From Crossaster papposus (lineage: Eukaryota; Echinodermata; Asteroidea; Velatida; Solasteridae), in assembly GCA_037893245.1 (NCBI GenBank), contig JBAIAA010000749.1, positions 992,001 through 1,056,000 on the forward strand: DNA of 64,000 nucleotides. Reading direction: 5' to 3'. The notes below the pieces were generated by a model that saw nothing but the letters and a program-made list of their open reading frames with translations, had not been told where the DNA came from and did not search any database. The translations under genes were made by a program, and so were the position numbers. Shown one piece after another: positions 53,601 through 59,457 of this stretch (its first letter is position 1; every line of letters begins with the position of its first letter).

Positions 53601-55548
53601 ATTGGCCAAAATGTGTGATGGAGTGGCGAAGTAGCACACTGCACAACGCAACTAAATTGCGCAAACTAACCGGGCGCTCTGTTTATCACCCTACAACCGT
53701 TGGTTAGCGGTAACATAAGGCCTATAATTATCCAGAGGGGATATTTTGCTAACTAATAATTTGTTCACCGATGATGTCCCGATTTAGGTTAAATCTAATT
53801 CTAAAATCGGCTTGTCGAGAATGAACGTAGTTGGGTCAGTGTTCAGTGTGATAGGGGCTTTACTAATAAGGTGCAAATCCGACCCGAAACCAAAACTGAT
53901 GCAAAACTGTTTTTGGGTTTGTCTATTCTCTCAGTCGGGTCCCGTCTGCTAAAGCATGCACAAACAAAATTAGCACAAACATTCTTCCTTTGCAGAAACA
54001 GGGTTACAAACCAAACTTTCAGGTGATGTTTATTGTTTGTGACTGGTATTCAGTTGTTTGTTGCTTAGCGTGACAAGCACATGAAGTTTTGGCTCAACCT
54101 GATTTTACTGAGCAAGACTTATTTGTGCTAAGCAAATTGTTGCGCTAAGCAGCGAGCTCAATACAAATGGCCCCTAGTTCAGTTCCCCATATGTTACTTA
54201 ATTCGTTACGATTTCCAATGTTTGACAGACATACATTTGAAACAAATACGCAGGAAATCGGCTGCACATTAAGCTAAATCGGTTGTTGGTAAATTAAACA
54301 ATAAACGGAACACAAGATTGCGGATGTGCCTTCGAATTCGCGCTAAAATAAATTATCAATAATACTAAATTCAGTGCACATTCGGGGAATCGTGAGCTAA
54401 TTTTTACGACTGATTGTACCTTTTTTGAAAAGAAACTACCAATTGTTAAATAGTAAACGGGATTGTGGGCGTTCATATTATAGGTTTTCTCGGTCAATTT
54501 TGGCAAATGAGCATCCAATTTAATTTTAGTGCGTTCGAATTAAAGCGATTTTGCCTCTCCAGTTTTTATACTGTGTTTCAAATTCAGAATTCGGGCATTT
54601 AATTTAGTTTTGTGGCATTCAAAGTCTTTTAGCAATGTGTTCAATTTATTATCGTCGTTCTTTTTCGTTACGCAAAATCATCATTCAATTTAGCAAAGCT
54701 GTTTGGCTGGTGATTTCTGCCGATTTATATTTTTCAATTTTGTAAAGAGGCAATTAATTTCGCTAAATGGGAATGTATTCATTTATGTTTCCTGTAGCAT
54801 TCATATAAATCCTAGTGGGTTTTGTTGTTGTCTTTGTTGGGGTGGGGTTTTGTTTGGGGGGGGGGGGGGGGGGGGGGAATTGGTTACCTGACCAACACCT
54901 AAATTGTTTGTGTGTTTGTGTGTTTCTTTGTTTATTGTTATACTGGTTTATATGTCGACTCTTGTTCCAATAAGTAAACCGTACTCTAACATTCTAAAAT
55001 AAATTAAAGTTTATACATCATAGCGGTTTTTTTATAGATTGCACAAATTAATGATGGAAATGCCTGCCCAATAATTATTTTGAATGACCGAACACGCGCC
55101 ACGAAAAAGCTCCTGTGAAATTGAATGCTGTTTTATTGAATTGTTAAATTTGATGGTTATTAATTTATGTTAAATCAAATATTAACACAACAATACATTT
55201 GCTTAGTCAAAAAACGAAATCGAATGATCATTTTCAGCAGCATTCAATTTCGTCCCCAAAAGAATGGCGCTGTGTTTAAATTGCCTGTTCCCTTGTCGAA
55301 ATTGACCTGGAAAACCTATATTTCGCACAAAAACAAATGCATCTTTTACAAATTAATGTGCACATTTTCCGATATCGTCCGGGAAAACCTACAATCAGAT
55401 AATAGGCCTACACGTACCCATATTTTGATGCCAAACCTACCCGGGTATATACCGAATCTTATTGTCTGAGAAAAACCTAGCCCAACCTACCTTTTGAAAG
55501 TGAGAACAGCGTTACCGAGACGGCCAAATACAGCAATACGTTCGCCAT
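32552..55548 (-). CDS. Shisa-like gene A (three exons recognised, 3' end not found)
   Basis: Exons on the minus strand are 55491-55548 (signal peptide), 34363-34564 (six-cysteine ectodomain) and 32552-32676 (transmembrane). Exon 1 encodes MANVLLYLAVSVTLFSLSK and ends in phase 1 at AAAAG/GTAGGT. Exon 2 (acceptor CATTCGCAG) encodes KKCDDYYD, LSCP, IYCCE and QWCCT, the C...C...CC...CC spacing of the Shisa N-terminal domain, and ends in phase 2 at ACAA/GTATGC. Exon 3 (acceptor TTTTCAG) encodes a helix (WGVVISVGLAVIFIVP) followed by basic residues and ends in phase 1 at CGAG/GTGAGC. Shisa-family proteins are single-pass membrane proteins that modulate receptor maturation or signalling. The cytoplasmic exon was not found. 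The 20.9-kb first intron hosts a Gypsy element in antisense. The exon 2 donor is weaker than the others, and linkage of exon 1 to exon 2 is inferred from phase and from gene B. Confidence 0.6.
32677..33451. other. Intron of gene A; no further exon seen
   Basis: AT-rich intronic sequence with no second conserved exon. It precedes the head-to-head MITE pair. Confidence 0.45.
33452..34143. mobile_element. Composite inverted TTAA MITE (692 bp)
   Basis: The left end AGGGAGGATACACCATTGG and right end complement AGGTGGGTACACTATGGG are flanked by TTAA (33448-33451 and 34144-34147). The left half is a reverse copy and the right half a forward copy of the family at 26482-26860, joined near 33780-33800. 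It is therefore an end-to-end dimer that may have moved as one unit. Confidence 0.65.
34363..34564 (-). CDS. Gene A exon 2: six-cysteine Shisa-like domain
   Basis: It encodes ASDDDAWMKKCDDYYD through LSCP, YCC and WCCTKTDWDD. Six cysteines align with gene B exon 2 (CRPYY, LICP, YCC, RCCTKSEWE). Without splicing the frame would run to a TAA at 34337-34339. The donor ACAA/GTATGC is chosen because its phase 2 fits exon 3. Confidence 0.7.
34565..35729. other. Intron of gene A: word-rich repeat and tRNA-like B box
   Basis: A block at about 34830-35020 repeats GTCCACAC/GTGTGGAC words. It includes CGGGGACGGGGCATTGTCCG (about 34970-34990), which recurs near 45530. On the minus strand GGTTCGAATCC at 35211-35221 is a perfect polymerase III B box, but no A box or tRNA fold is convincing. 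No exon is recognised. Confidence 0.45.
35730..36078 (+). mobile_element. tRNA-derived SINE with ATT tail
   Basis: A tRNA-like head (GTGCCTCGTGGTTTGG as A-box region, GGTTAGATTCC as B-box region) precedes the body CCCTTGGGCAAGGCACTTTG, GGTTACCTGTGAGGGCAGAG and a CATTATTATTATTA tail. A 5'-truncated relative is at 25060-25285. A poly-G tract lies just upstream (about 35664-35684). Confidence 0.65.
36224..36712 (+). repeat. 5' LTR (489 bp)
   Basis: Starts TGTGGCGAAATGG and ends GTGTTACGTTACA. It contains an AT-rich TATA-like block (TACAAAATAATATACG, about 36253), short palindromic words GATCAGCGCG, AATAAA at 36582-36587 and a donor-like CAG/GTCAGT at 36525-36533. It is 11 bp longer than the 3' LTR in the GATCAGCGCG region. 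Confidence 0.9.
36714..36731 (+). promoter_or_regulatory. Primer binding site, tRNA-Leu type
   Basis: TGGTGGCAGCGGTGGGAT, one base after the LTR, is the exact complement of ATCCCACCGCTGCCACCA. That is the 3' end (with CCA) of a metazoan tRNA-Leu (UAG/AAG type) as I recall it. It primes minus-strand DNA synthesis. Confidence 0.8.
36895..37055 (+). repeat. Leader repeats of GCCGCCCGGAGACGTA
   Basis: Five to six degenerate copies of AGCCGCCCGGAGACGTACC at 25-35-bp spacing precede gag. They are GC-rich in an AT-rich genome and lie where packaging and dimerisation signals usually occur. A role there is inference. Confidence 0.6.
37136..38776 (+). CDS. gag: Gag polyprotein
   Basis: The protein has 546 residues, starting at the ATG in GCAGCATGG. 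The first 270 residues are polar and low in hydrophobicity. The capsid-type retrotransposon gag domain spans about residues 280-440 (RYDGKTSWPSYLKHFELC, LAVLLAGSAQQVL, ALQARFDPLG). A helical stretch and a single CCHC nucleocapsid knuckle, CYYCKEYGHIRPNC (from residue 505), follow. It ends at TGA 38774-38776 directly after the frameshift heptamer, so most translation gives Gag and a fraction continues into Pol. It forms the virus-like particle and packages RNA. Intact, with no stops. Confidence 0.85.
   Translation: MESPQSDLVTLHCFLEEKYEEITREIEIISQSIRDRTSSLPKTTPKGSIIKPVDPTSDCREHHETGHTPRQVSFSGTESMNVQLPNSAVDSGIDASMTPQNAAARQTEWMERLKNTSLLYPPAGKREKECSKTASDSTDRINNVPDSLDKLRYRTLQTPGRSSTRTDGSVKMSHISSAQRKGTATPELSDINLSNILPAEMRHEQTVSKPAKTSVISFSPEMSATGGSGWFPPEHGSKEVNANISPEPSKGQPALLKMDETTDKRAERNRPLIKPDRYDGKTSWPSYLKHFELCSELNGWSEKDKLQFLAVLLAGSAQQVLSTMPTDATGDYHKLVKALQARFDPLGRQELYRAQLRNRRQKPAENLVEMAEEIRRLVEKVYVDLPAESKDHMGRDHFLDALADGDIRIRVIQMRTTTLDGAVAAAVELEALQKAEQERKTVDLKKATVRQTNTAETIQAISAGEPTGLQRQIMNISEQLGELQKQLNRRRPSDGRRPDSRGPQCYYCKEYGHIRPNCPLLAISDGSTPAPMNVQQKSRPVDNQGN
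38764..42930 (+). CDS. pol: Pol polyprotein (protease, RT, RNase H, integrase)
   Basis: The frame is open from 38764 and reached by -1 frameshift; the first residues before 38869 have no ATG. Numbering from 38869, the order is as follows. Aspartic protease has LLDTGASVSII (about residues 15-26). Reverse transcriptase has SPIVLVRKKDGSVRFCVDYR, LDLASGYWQV, MPFGLCNAPSTF and the catalytic YLDD at 459-462. RNase H has FILDTDASDFGIGAVLS and TRKELLALV. Integrase has an HHCC zinc finger (H...GGHLG...C-x2-C) near 885-925 and the catalytic D, D, E in IDITGPF, HSDQGRQFES and GQVERFNRT. A GPY/F module (WDGPYIVTHLL) leads into a charged C-terminal tail. All key residues are present. No chromodomain is seen. 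The gene is full length and uninterrupted. Confidence 0.9.
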   Translation, partial: SGKLKGAEPGGQDSAVEKGPNSDVQIGNVNSVGKGLYLDACVNGVDAVLLLDTGASVSIISESVVNKWSGKGQGSITSTDVEVNVANDMSLAVSGEATVELELGGHLVFHKFIIADISNEVLLGLDFLRSENCSIDITSNSLQWRGIELPLRDTSEQQQSCRVTVSETVVVPAQTEMVIAGKLSEDERGVPYGVVEPAVGLVKKNNLLLAPSLVSTKDRTVPLRLMNPTHTHVTIYKGTTAGTFQTVDAVGPNLGEDDQVKSEQINSVNLCDVDKNHTGEHGPVPLYLDDLYRRSAVRLNETEKVQLEALLLKNEALFSKGDGDIGKTSEVQHRIETGNSSPLKQPPRRLPIHQREVAEKEINNMLKKGVITPASGPWASPIVLVRKKDGSVRFCVDYRRLNAITRKDAYPIPRIDDTIDTLAGSRYFTTLDLASGYWQVPMAEEHKEKTAFASHCGLYQFEVMPFGLCNAPSTFERLMENALRGLQWQICLVYLDDVIVYSRTFEEHVGRLQLIFERIKQAGLKLKPKKCYLFQQQVSYLGHVVSDEGVHTDPEKIQKVKDWPVPVDVHEVRSFLGLASYYRRFVPAFAELAGPLHKLTEKGRPFIWTSECQGAFDKLRHRLMSSPILAYPTATNTFILDTDASDFGIGAVLSQSVDGVERVVAYASRSLSKSEKNYCVTRKELLALVHHVKHFRPYLYGRQFRIRTDHGALKWLLGFKNPEGQTARWLQVLAEYDFVIEHRPGRRHGNADAMSRMPCRQCKRSPGDWDEPRRLNTEDKQDERAAAASPTKYTSDECHTKRQGVTDRCHVLQKQTRKTEKELEPNWLSGISNLTLRQKQREDAVLSKFIDWLESKGPRPPWSEVAAENARCKTLWGAWDQLSVRNGILQKKWEDDTGNEIHYLLVIPNKMQEEVLKQLHDAPSGGHLGIRKMYEKVKARFYWWRMLDSVKKWCRRCLECAKQKMPQKRRRAPLKQQISGVPLERIAIDITGPFPVTDDGNRYIVVVSDYFSKWTEAFPVPAIDAETIARVLVDGFISRFGVPRQIHSDQGRQFESKLFKKLCELLGIDKTRTTPYHPQSDGQVERFNRTLIAMLASYASTKQKDWDQYIPSVLMAYRASPHESTGLTPNKLMFGREVDLPIDVICGQPKEGYADASNYVDELRQRLESAHETARIQLKKSACYQSRHYNLKAEKAEYEIGSAVMARVNARTVGLSPKLQPKWDGPYIVTHLLSDVVVRMQRGPRHKPKVIHVNRLKPFYGDVDKSWLSLQRGEEKERRVEVEQSDRRIEPKPLSQRGVEENPVQADEQAEPLSQLSAKDDPAGHETDETELLGKPDVEDQPDYGDEFEPPRSQHSADHGDEAEPQAHENSLFGRRKRKPPDRYGDWC
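38767..38808 (+). promoter_or_regulatory. -1 programmed ribosomal frameshift site (gag-pol)
   Basis: The heptamer G GGA AAC (38767-38773) is in the gag frame and is followed at once by the gag TGA. Seven bases later a perfect 7-bp stem begins: AGCTGAG (38781-38787) with CTCAGCT (38802-38808) and a 14-base loop. A GGCC in the loop could pair with GGCC at about 38819-38822 to make a pseudoknot. Slipping by -1 enters the pol frame, which is open from 38764 onward. Confidence 0.8.
42958..42993 (+). promoter_or_regulatory. Strong 3' splice site ahead of ORF3
   Basis: A pyrimidine-rich tract (TTCTCTGCTTCTTCTTTTTG) leads to GGCTACAG/GAG at 42993/42994, 12 bases before the ORF3 ATG at 43005. It sits just after the pol stop, exactly where retroviral and errantiviral env messages are spliced. 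Candidate donors CAG/GTCAGT occur in the LTR (36525-36533) and early gag (37346-37354); neither is proven. Confidence 0.6.
43005..43649 (+). CDS. ORF3: two-finger C2H2 zinc-finger protein of the Gypsy element
   Basis: The 214-residue protein starts at the first ATG after pol (AAGTATGG, A at -3 and G at +4). A basic Arg/Ser N-terminus (GRSQVRERSRSPRKQK) resembles a nuclear-localisation or RS-type segment. Two C2H2 fingers follow: CPECQKSFSSPATLRRHVEE and CPYCPIKFSRRHDLDRHWQH, each C-x2-C-x12-H-x4-H (about residues 22-70). The middle is proline/serine-rich. The C-terminus (ARVVKERTIKELLDGASVVS) is helical. It has no signal peptide, no transmembrane segment and no similarity to envelope proteins, although it sits in the env position. 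The frame is intact in a young element. DNA or RNA binding is implied by the fingers; a role in regulation, targeting or anti-silencing is speculation. An alternative is a captured host exon. Confidence 0.75.
   Translation: MDQRGRSQVRERSRSPRKQKCPECQKSFSSPATLRRHVEEQHLNKRERYACPYCPIKFSRRHDLDRHWQHAHKDQSSLADKTDEVPRTPGRDLDELSIHPNSPIQQRPFCNPRPTLLPLTVPLSPVRIPLRLISSPPSLPVGSHTATMAPISPSIARDVMVEPKERMADDLQPTHRDVASQTSLARVVKERTIKELLDGASVVSRVVTEKFGYE
43650..44089 (+). other. 3' untranslated region and polypurine tract of the Gypsy element
   Basis: Non-coding, with repeated TTTAAAGTGTTT-like words near 43690-43790. The purine-rich stretch ACGGTGGGGGTAA (44077-44089) immediately precedes the 3' LTR and is the likely plus-strand primer. 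Confidence 0.6.
44090..44567 (+). repeat. 3' LTR (478 bp)
   Basis: Identical in start, end and landmarks to the 5' LTR, including AATAAA at 44437-44442, but lacking one 11-bp GATCAGCGCG-type block. It is followed by the ATAC target duplicate. Confidence 0.9.
44572..46450. other. Intron of gene A; no exon seen
   Basis: No gene is recognised. Near 45500-45560 the segment AGGGGACGGGGCATTGTCCG, continuing ACCGTCTT, is shared with 34970-35000. GGGGACC words recur at 45610-45670. The remainder is AT-rich unique sequence. Confidence 0.45.
46454..47330. mobile_element. 877-bp TIR element (TTA target) filled with CGGAAT words
   Basis: GGCCCCTGTCACACTTGT at the left and ACAAGTGTGACAGGGGCT at the right are inverted, flanked by TTA (46451-46453 and 47331-47333). 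The interior contains CGGAAT or its complement many times (dense at 46660-47190), with variable spacers. Long frames across it are products of the word repetition, not genes. Confidence 0.75.
48160..49835 (-). mobile_element. Penelope-like retroelement, copy 2 (5' truncated)
   Basis: Homologous to 13062-14735 of copy 1 over its whole length, with the same 3' boundary. It breaks off in the coding region at GTATCCGCGC (49834), the expected form of a 5'-truncated retroposed copy. It contains a longer poly-G tract than copy 1 (about 48764-48787). Confidence 0.7.
49444..49835 (-). pseudogene. C-terminal fragment of Penelope-like reverse transcriptase
   Basis: Encodes the tail LPYYPHVAHPALKRAILKHW, then ENEYLNRLFDTKPILAYKR, and continues past the copy 1 stop through DELVRSRTKASPQ to a natural TAG at 49444-49446. 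A frame change near 49740-49765 separates it from upstream codons. It shows that the family's tail ends without a GIY-YIG domain. Confidence 0.6.
49868..52055. mobile_element. 2.2-kb inverted repeat with about 490-bp arms (CAGAAAAGCAGAT words)
   Basis: The arm at 49868-50362 pairs with 51571-52055. Both are made of repeated variants of GGTTCAAAAGTGGACATCTG and CTTTTCTGCTACCAGAAAAG. The terminal core is AAGTATGGAGGTTCAAAAG and its complement. The loop (50363-51570) contains a separate MITE. A hairpin several hundred base pairs long would form in single strands. No ORF. Confidence 0.75.
50881..51263. mobile_element. 383-bp mariner-like MITE (TA target)
   Basis: CAGGGTGGCCAATAAAA at the left and GTGGGCCATCCTG at the right are inverted and flanked by TA, resembling Tc1/mariner ends. 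Inner arms also pair (GAGCTAGTAGTTTTAGCTCT with its complement near 51135). The 97-codon frame inside shows no transposase motif. Confidence 0.65.
52588..55490. other. Intron 1 of gene A near exon 1; repeats only
   Basis: Contains an inverted repeat at about 53265-53500 (ACACGCTTT and AAAGCGTGT ends with TTTCAATTTCAA/TTGAAATTGAA inside) and a dispersed repeat at 54478-54720 (TTTTGCCTCTCCAGTTT, AGCAATGTGTTCAATTTA) recurring at about 57045-57300. A poly-G tract lies near 54856-54879. No exon or RNA gene is recognised. Confidence 0.5.
54478..54720. repeat. Dispersed repeat, copy 1 of 2
   Basis: Shares AGCGATTTTGCCTCTCCAG, CAGAATTCG, TCGTCGTTCTTTTTCGT and TTTAGCAAAGCT with 57045-57300 in direct orientation. 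The two copies bracket exon 1 of gene A. Confidence 0.6.
55491..55548 (-). CDS. Gene A exon 1: signal peptide
   Basis: The start codon (55546-55548) lies within AAAATGGCG. The 19 codons form a typical signal peptide and the donor is AAAAG/GTAGGT in phase 1. The matching exon of gene B (63892-63955) has the same length class, phase and surrounding sequence (ACGCTGTT, TTCAC, CAAAG). Confidence 0.65.
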
Positions 55549-55864
55549 TTTGTCAGAAAATGACTGCTCCACAAGTACACATGCACACCGTACGTGTTTG
55601 TGTTTACGAATTCGCTTGAAGAAAAACACTGATTAAAATATACTATTTTTTGCGGTGTAGCACGAACTTTAGACTCTATGAAATCCGAACTCAGTGAATT
55701 GCGCAGTGGAGATAATCAAGTGGAGTGTGACCGGTCACGTCAGGGGTTTTAACCAATAATGGAAAGGGGTCTGTTTTTAACAGGGATCTGATTTTCATAT
55801 TACACCGGAAACGCCAAACGGACACGGGTCATTTCCTGGAAGAGCCAAAAGGGTCATGTATGTA
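55549..55864. other. Upstream of gene A exon 1
   Basis: Likely 5' UTR and promoter of gene A on the minus strand, by position only. No convincing TATA or initiator was identified. CAAGTGGAGTGTGACCGGTC near 55720 is unremarkable. Confidence 0.3.
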
Positions 55865-56066
55865 TGGTGGCTCTGAATGGACACGGCAAATGAAACTTGA
55901 TGAAAATATTCGCGACAAATTTGAAATAATTATGGATTACAAATATTGACGTCAATATTCGCGTCAAAATTATTCACGTCTAGCACATAATGCACAGAAT
56001 GTCGAGAATATTTGTTCGCGATTGACGTCAATATTTCCGAATTGCGACGTCGCTTCAGATCCACCA
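55865..56066. mobile_element. TIR element related to 2166-2482
   Basis: TGGTGGCTCTGAATGGACAC at the left and GCTTCAGATCCACCA at the right are flanked by TA. The interior has TTGACGTCAATATTCGCG words with two or three TGACGTCA sites. It lies about 320 bp upstream of the gene A start codon. Confidence 0.6.
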
Positions 56067-57044
56067 TAATTTTGGATTTCTGAATTCATGCATCGTTAGT
56101 GCACTTTTTCTCGATCGAAACCGTAAGGAAAGTTTGGGATACAATGGAACTAACAAAAGAGTAGCAATTTGCAATACGGCGTCAGGCTGTGCCAGCTTCG
56201 ATGGTATTCCTTAGATCAACAATTCTCTTGTGAGTCAAATAAACCTAAACCACTTAACTGGAAAATAGGCTCACAATAAAAGAAAAAGCTGACGCCACTC
56301 GTACTGCGAAACGAACAAAAGATTCAACTAAGTAAAAGAAGGAGCAACGTAAGTCTGAGTCCGATTTGGGAATACGTCATTTCATAGCCATTCAACACGA
56401 TTTGTCACCCAAGGCCTTTATTTTTTATCAAAATAAGTAATTGTTAACGGGTCGCTTTACAAACTAAAGCTCACACCCGACATGTGTACAAAGGTGTAAG
56501 TTCCTGAGGAATCGTATCGAGCAAAAGTGTACCTTTGTAAGTTGTCTTAGCAATTTTTGTTTATATACTATAGCATGGATACCAATGATTAAAATGGTCA
56601 TATACAATTTCATGGTTAATTCAATAATTGTTTTATTCGACCTGGTACACAACACGAGATGCGCAAGTTGATGTAATGTTTTCATAGTAATGTTTTATCC
56701 AAATACATTCCGAATTATATGGATTTACACTTTTCACTAACCTTTTTTTACAACTGAACCAGCAAATCTTTAAGACGTCATTAAAAACAAATTCCAACAT
56801 GTACAAAAGGCTTTCCTAGGTTCAAAAAACTTTTTTTTGTCATAATGCCGATTTATATGTTGTTAGCATTGTTTAACGATAAAACACATTTTACTTTTGT
56901 AAAAAACAAATCCAGGAAAAAAAAGAAGAGAAGTAAGAATCAAATATTAAAGTCTACAATGTTGTCATAAAATGCTAAGATTCAGTGCAAACACACTGTC
57001 GTGAAAATGATCAGTTTCTCAACAAACATTAACGCATCAGAATT
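56067..57044. other. No gene seen
   Basis: AT-rich intergenic sequence between gene A and gene B. I find no coding, RNA or repeat structure that I can defend. Confidence 0.4.
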
Positions 57045-57300
57045 AATATAGGTTTTCCTCAGTGGTCAATTTCGGCAAAATAATGAGCAGCAAATTTAAC
57101 TTTCGTGCGTTCGGATTAAAACGATTTTGCCTCTCCAGTTTGTACCATGCTTCTAATTCAGAATTCGAGCATTCAATTTAGTTTTGAGGCATACAATTTT
57201 TTTTAGCAATGTGTTCAATTTAGTATATCGTCGTTCTTTTTCGTAACGCACAATCATCATTAAATTTAGCAAAGCTAATTCGACTGGAGTTTTTTGCAAA
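57045..57300. repeat. Dispersed repeat, copy 2 of 2
   Basis: Direct, diverged copy of 54478-54720 (ACGATTTTGCCTCTCCAG, CAGAATTCGAGC, AGCAATGTGTTCAATTTAGT, TATCGTCGTTCTTTTTCGTA). Confidence 0.6.
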
Positions 57301-57659
57301 TTTGTTGTTTTCCAATTTCGTAATATTCCTAATATAAGACGATCACAGCAAACTGTTTGAAACGTCGAGTGCGCGAAGGATCAGGAGCCTAGTTGGTAGA
57401 ATAGGTGGGCGGGTTCTCAAACTGCCGGTACTGACCAATCTTAGGCGTCTGACCGTAGGCGGGCGCTGCTACCCCAATCACGGTAGATTGTGCAGCTGTG
57501 GGGGATGGACATAAAGAGAACGTTAACTCGGATCTGATTACAACAACATGGTTATAACATTTCAGCTTGTGTCATTCATAGGTCTGCAAGTCTACCATAC
57601 ACCCAGTCATAAAATAAAGTCACTCCAATACTTTGTTGTTCTAATTCAAAAACTAATGA

Positions 57660-57730
57660 GCCAATTTTTGTTAAATAACCGCCAGTTCGGTGTTCCGGAG
57701 GTCGCGGGTTCGAGTCCCGTCTTGCTAATT
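57660..57730 (+). other. tRNA-like B-box remnant
   Basis: GCGGGTTCGAGTCCCGT near 57705 forms a perfect T-arm-like hairpin with the B box GGTTCGAGTCC. No acceptor stem, D arm or A box can be paired with it. It is most likely the head of a decayed SINE or tRNA pseudogene. Confidence 0.35.
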
Positions 57731-57898
57731 TTGTGTTCACTCTGTGTTTAAATTGTTACATATTTTATTACCAAATTAATATTTTAACATTTTAACTCTG
57801 TTAAGATGTTACTTGTTATGTACAAGTCTATGTACACATAGACTTGACATAGACTTGACCGACTGACATTGCCTGGTTGTTGGTGAAGGATGGACTTA

Positions 57899-58244
57899 TG
57901 CTGCGTTTCAATCGCGTCGTGTTTATCTTGTTCACGAGTTTACGAGTCGTATAATGGCGCTATAATCGCCTGGTAACTCGTGTTCACCAGTATGGTGAAC
58001 GCGAGGTGGAATTTTTTCTCCATGTTCACGACTTCATAAACGAATGAAATACTCGCGCATGCGTGTTGGTTTACGTACGAGTTCTAGCGCGATAAAGAAT
58101 GTCCTTAATTACCGCGTACCAAACGACTAACTCGACTGTGCGCGTGCGTCTTGGTGAGTAGCGTTTGGAATGCAACCTACTCGTGAACTTACATAGAGAG
58201 ATTTACGGTGAACACGATAAACACGACGCGATTGGAACGCAGCA
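57899..58244. mobile_element. 346-bp TIR element (TTA target) with ACGAGT words
   Basis: TGCTGCGTTTCAATCGCGTC at the left, continuing GTGTTTATC, is mirrored by GATAAACACGACGCGATTGG and then AACGCAGCA at the right. TTA flanks both ends (57896-57898 and 58245-58247). The interior repeats ACGAGT/ACTCGT and TTCACC words. Confidence 0.8.
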
Positions 58245-59335
58245 TTACATTATTTTGACTAATGTAAACGACTGAACTTGTGACCATTTTACGTAATTTC
58301 TATAAACGCTTTTTATACAACCTATCACACCTTTATGGACGTAAGCTCATTTTATATTATTTAAGTGTGTATGCAATTGTCAGTCGTGAGACCTGTTTAT
58401 CTGTGCAATGAGAGTGCACTTTTTGTGGACCAACACGTTATTAACTATACTCTCTACATTCCAAAGATTGAAACTAGGGACTAGACGTTTTAGAATGAAA
58501 GCACCCTGATTTTATATTGAAATGCACGTTTAAAGGCGTCATTTCAGTGAAAATTGAAATGTTTTCGAGTGAAATAAAATTACTCTAAACATCTGCTGGT
58601 CGCTAGTATCAGACTGTTGGAGTGGATGTTCAATCGAATGGGGTGAATTGTCACTCGATGGAAATGAGATACATTTTATTCGTTCACTAAACCAAAGAAC
58701 ATGAAAATTACGTACACCAAACACACATTTTTGTATATATAAAATGATTTCAAACGTTGTTGGTCATCTTTTCTCGCCGTTTGTGAATAATGTTTTTTCG
58801 TGAACAACAAAAATATCACGATTTGTATTGGTATGTTACCTTCACTGTAAACTCCCCTTGCATTGTTTACCTATCAATTTATATATTACACGATTCTAGA
58901 TATGAACGGGACCCACTCAAAACGTTGTCTGAAATTGAATGCTCACTTTTACATGAGCAGTCAGACATCAATTAAGGTGTCGTTCGATTTCGTAATTTGA
59001 GCAGTCTTTCGATAAATAAGTTCATTCTAATTCAAATAGTAGTTTTGTCCATTCAAATTCGTCGAAGGCCTCAGAAAGAGGTTGATCAAGAATTCTACCT
59101 AATCATTATTGGCAGAAGAATTCAAATTCTTTTCTGTGCACGGAGGGCGCTTTGGATAATTTGTATTGCCAGTACTCAGTCGATCAGAAAAGAAAAACAA
59201 CGAAACTCGAATAATAAGTGCTAATTATAATTAAAGGTGAGCATAATAACATAAGTGCATTATTTCCTATATGATATGCCCGGATATCCCCTTATAAATC
59301 AATTGAATGACACCGTGCTCATGGTCAAATCTTAC
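58245..59335. other. Expected location of gene B 3' exon(s); none identified
   Basis: Gene B's transmembrane exon ends with a donor at 59336, so coding sequence should continue at lower coordinates. Minus-strand frames around 58540-58720 have the wrong phase for a phase-1 join. ATTCAAAT/TCGAATT-type words recur at 58540-59240. Confidence 0.4.
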
Positions 59336-59457
59336 CGCATCTTGAGCCCAAGATGACAGCCCTTCGTCTTTGGCGGCGACGGATGAGCACCATGCATGCC
59401 ACAATTACACCAATCACCGTCACTCCCGCAGCACAGATAAGAACAATGTTTATGGTA
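59336..59457 (-). CDS. Gene B exon 3: transmembrane segment
   Basis: Acceptor GTTTTTTAG, then STINIVLICAAGVTVIGVIV and basic residues, ending at TGCG/GTAAG. Length and phase match gene A exon 3 (122 against 125 bases). Confidence 0.7.

Noticed and set aside
57690-57730. Functional tRNA gene
   Set aside because: Only the T arm and B box are present; no acceptor stem or anticodon arm can be formed.
58539-58724. Last exon of Shisa-like gene B
   Set aside because: The frame looks protein-like, but available acceptors give phase 2 or an immediate stop, whereas exon 3 leaves in phase 1.
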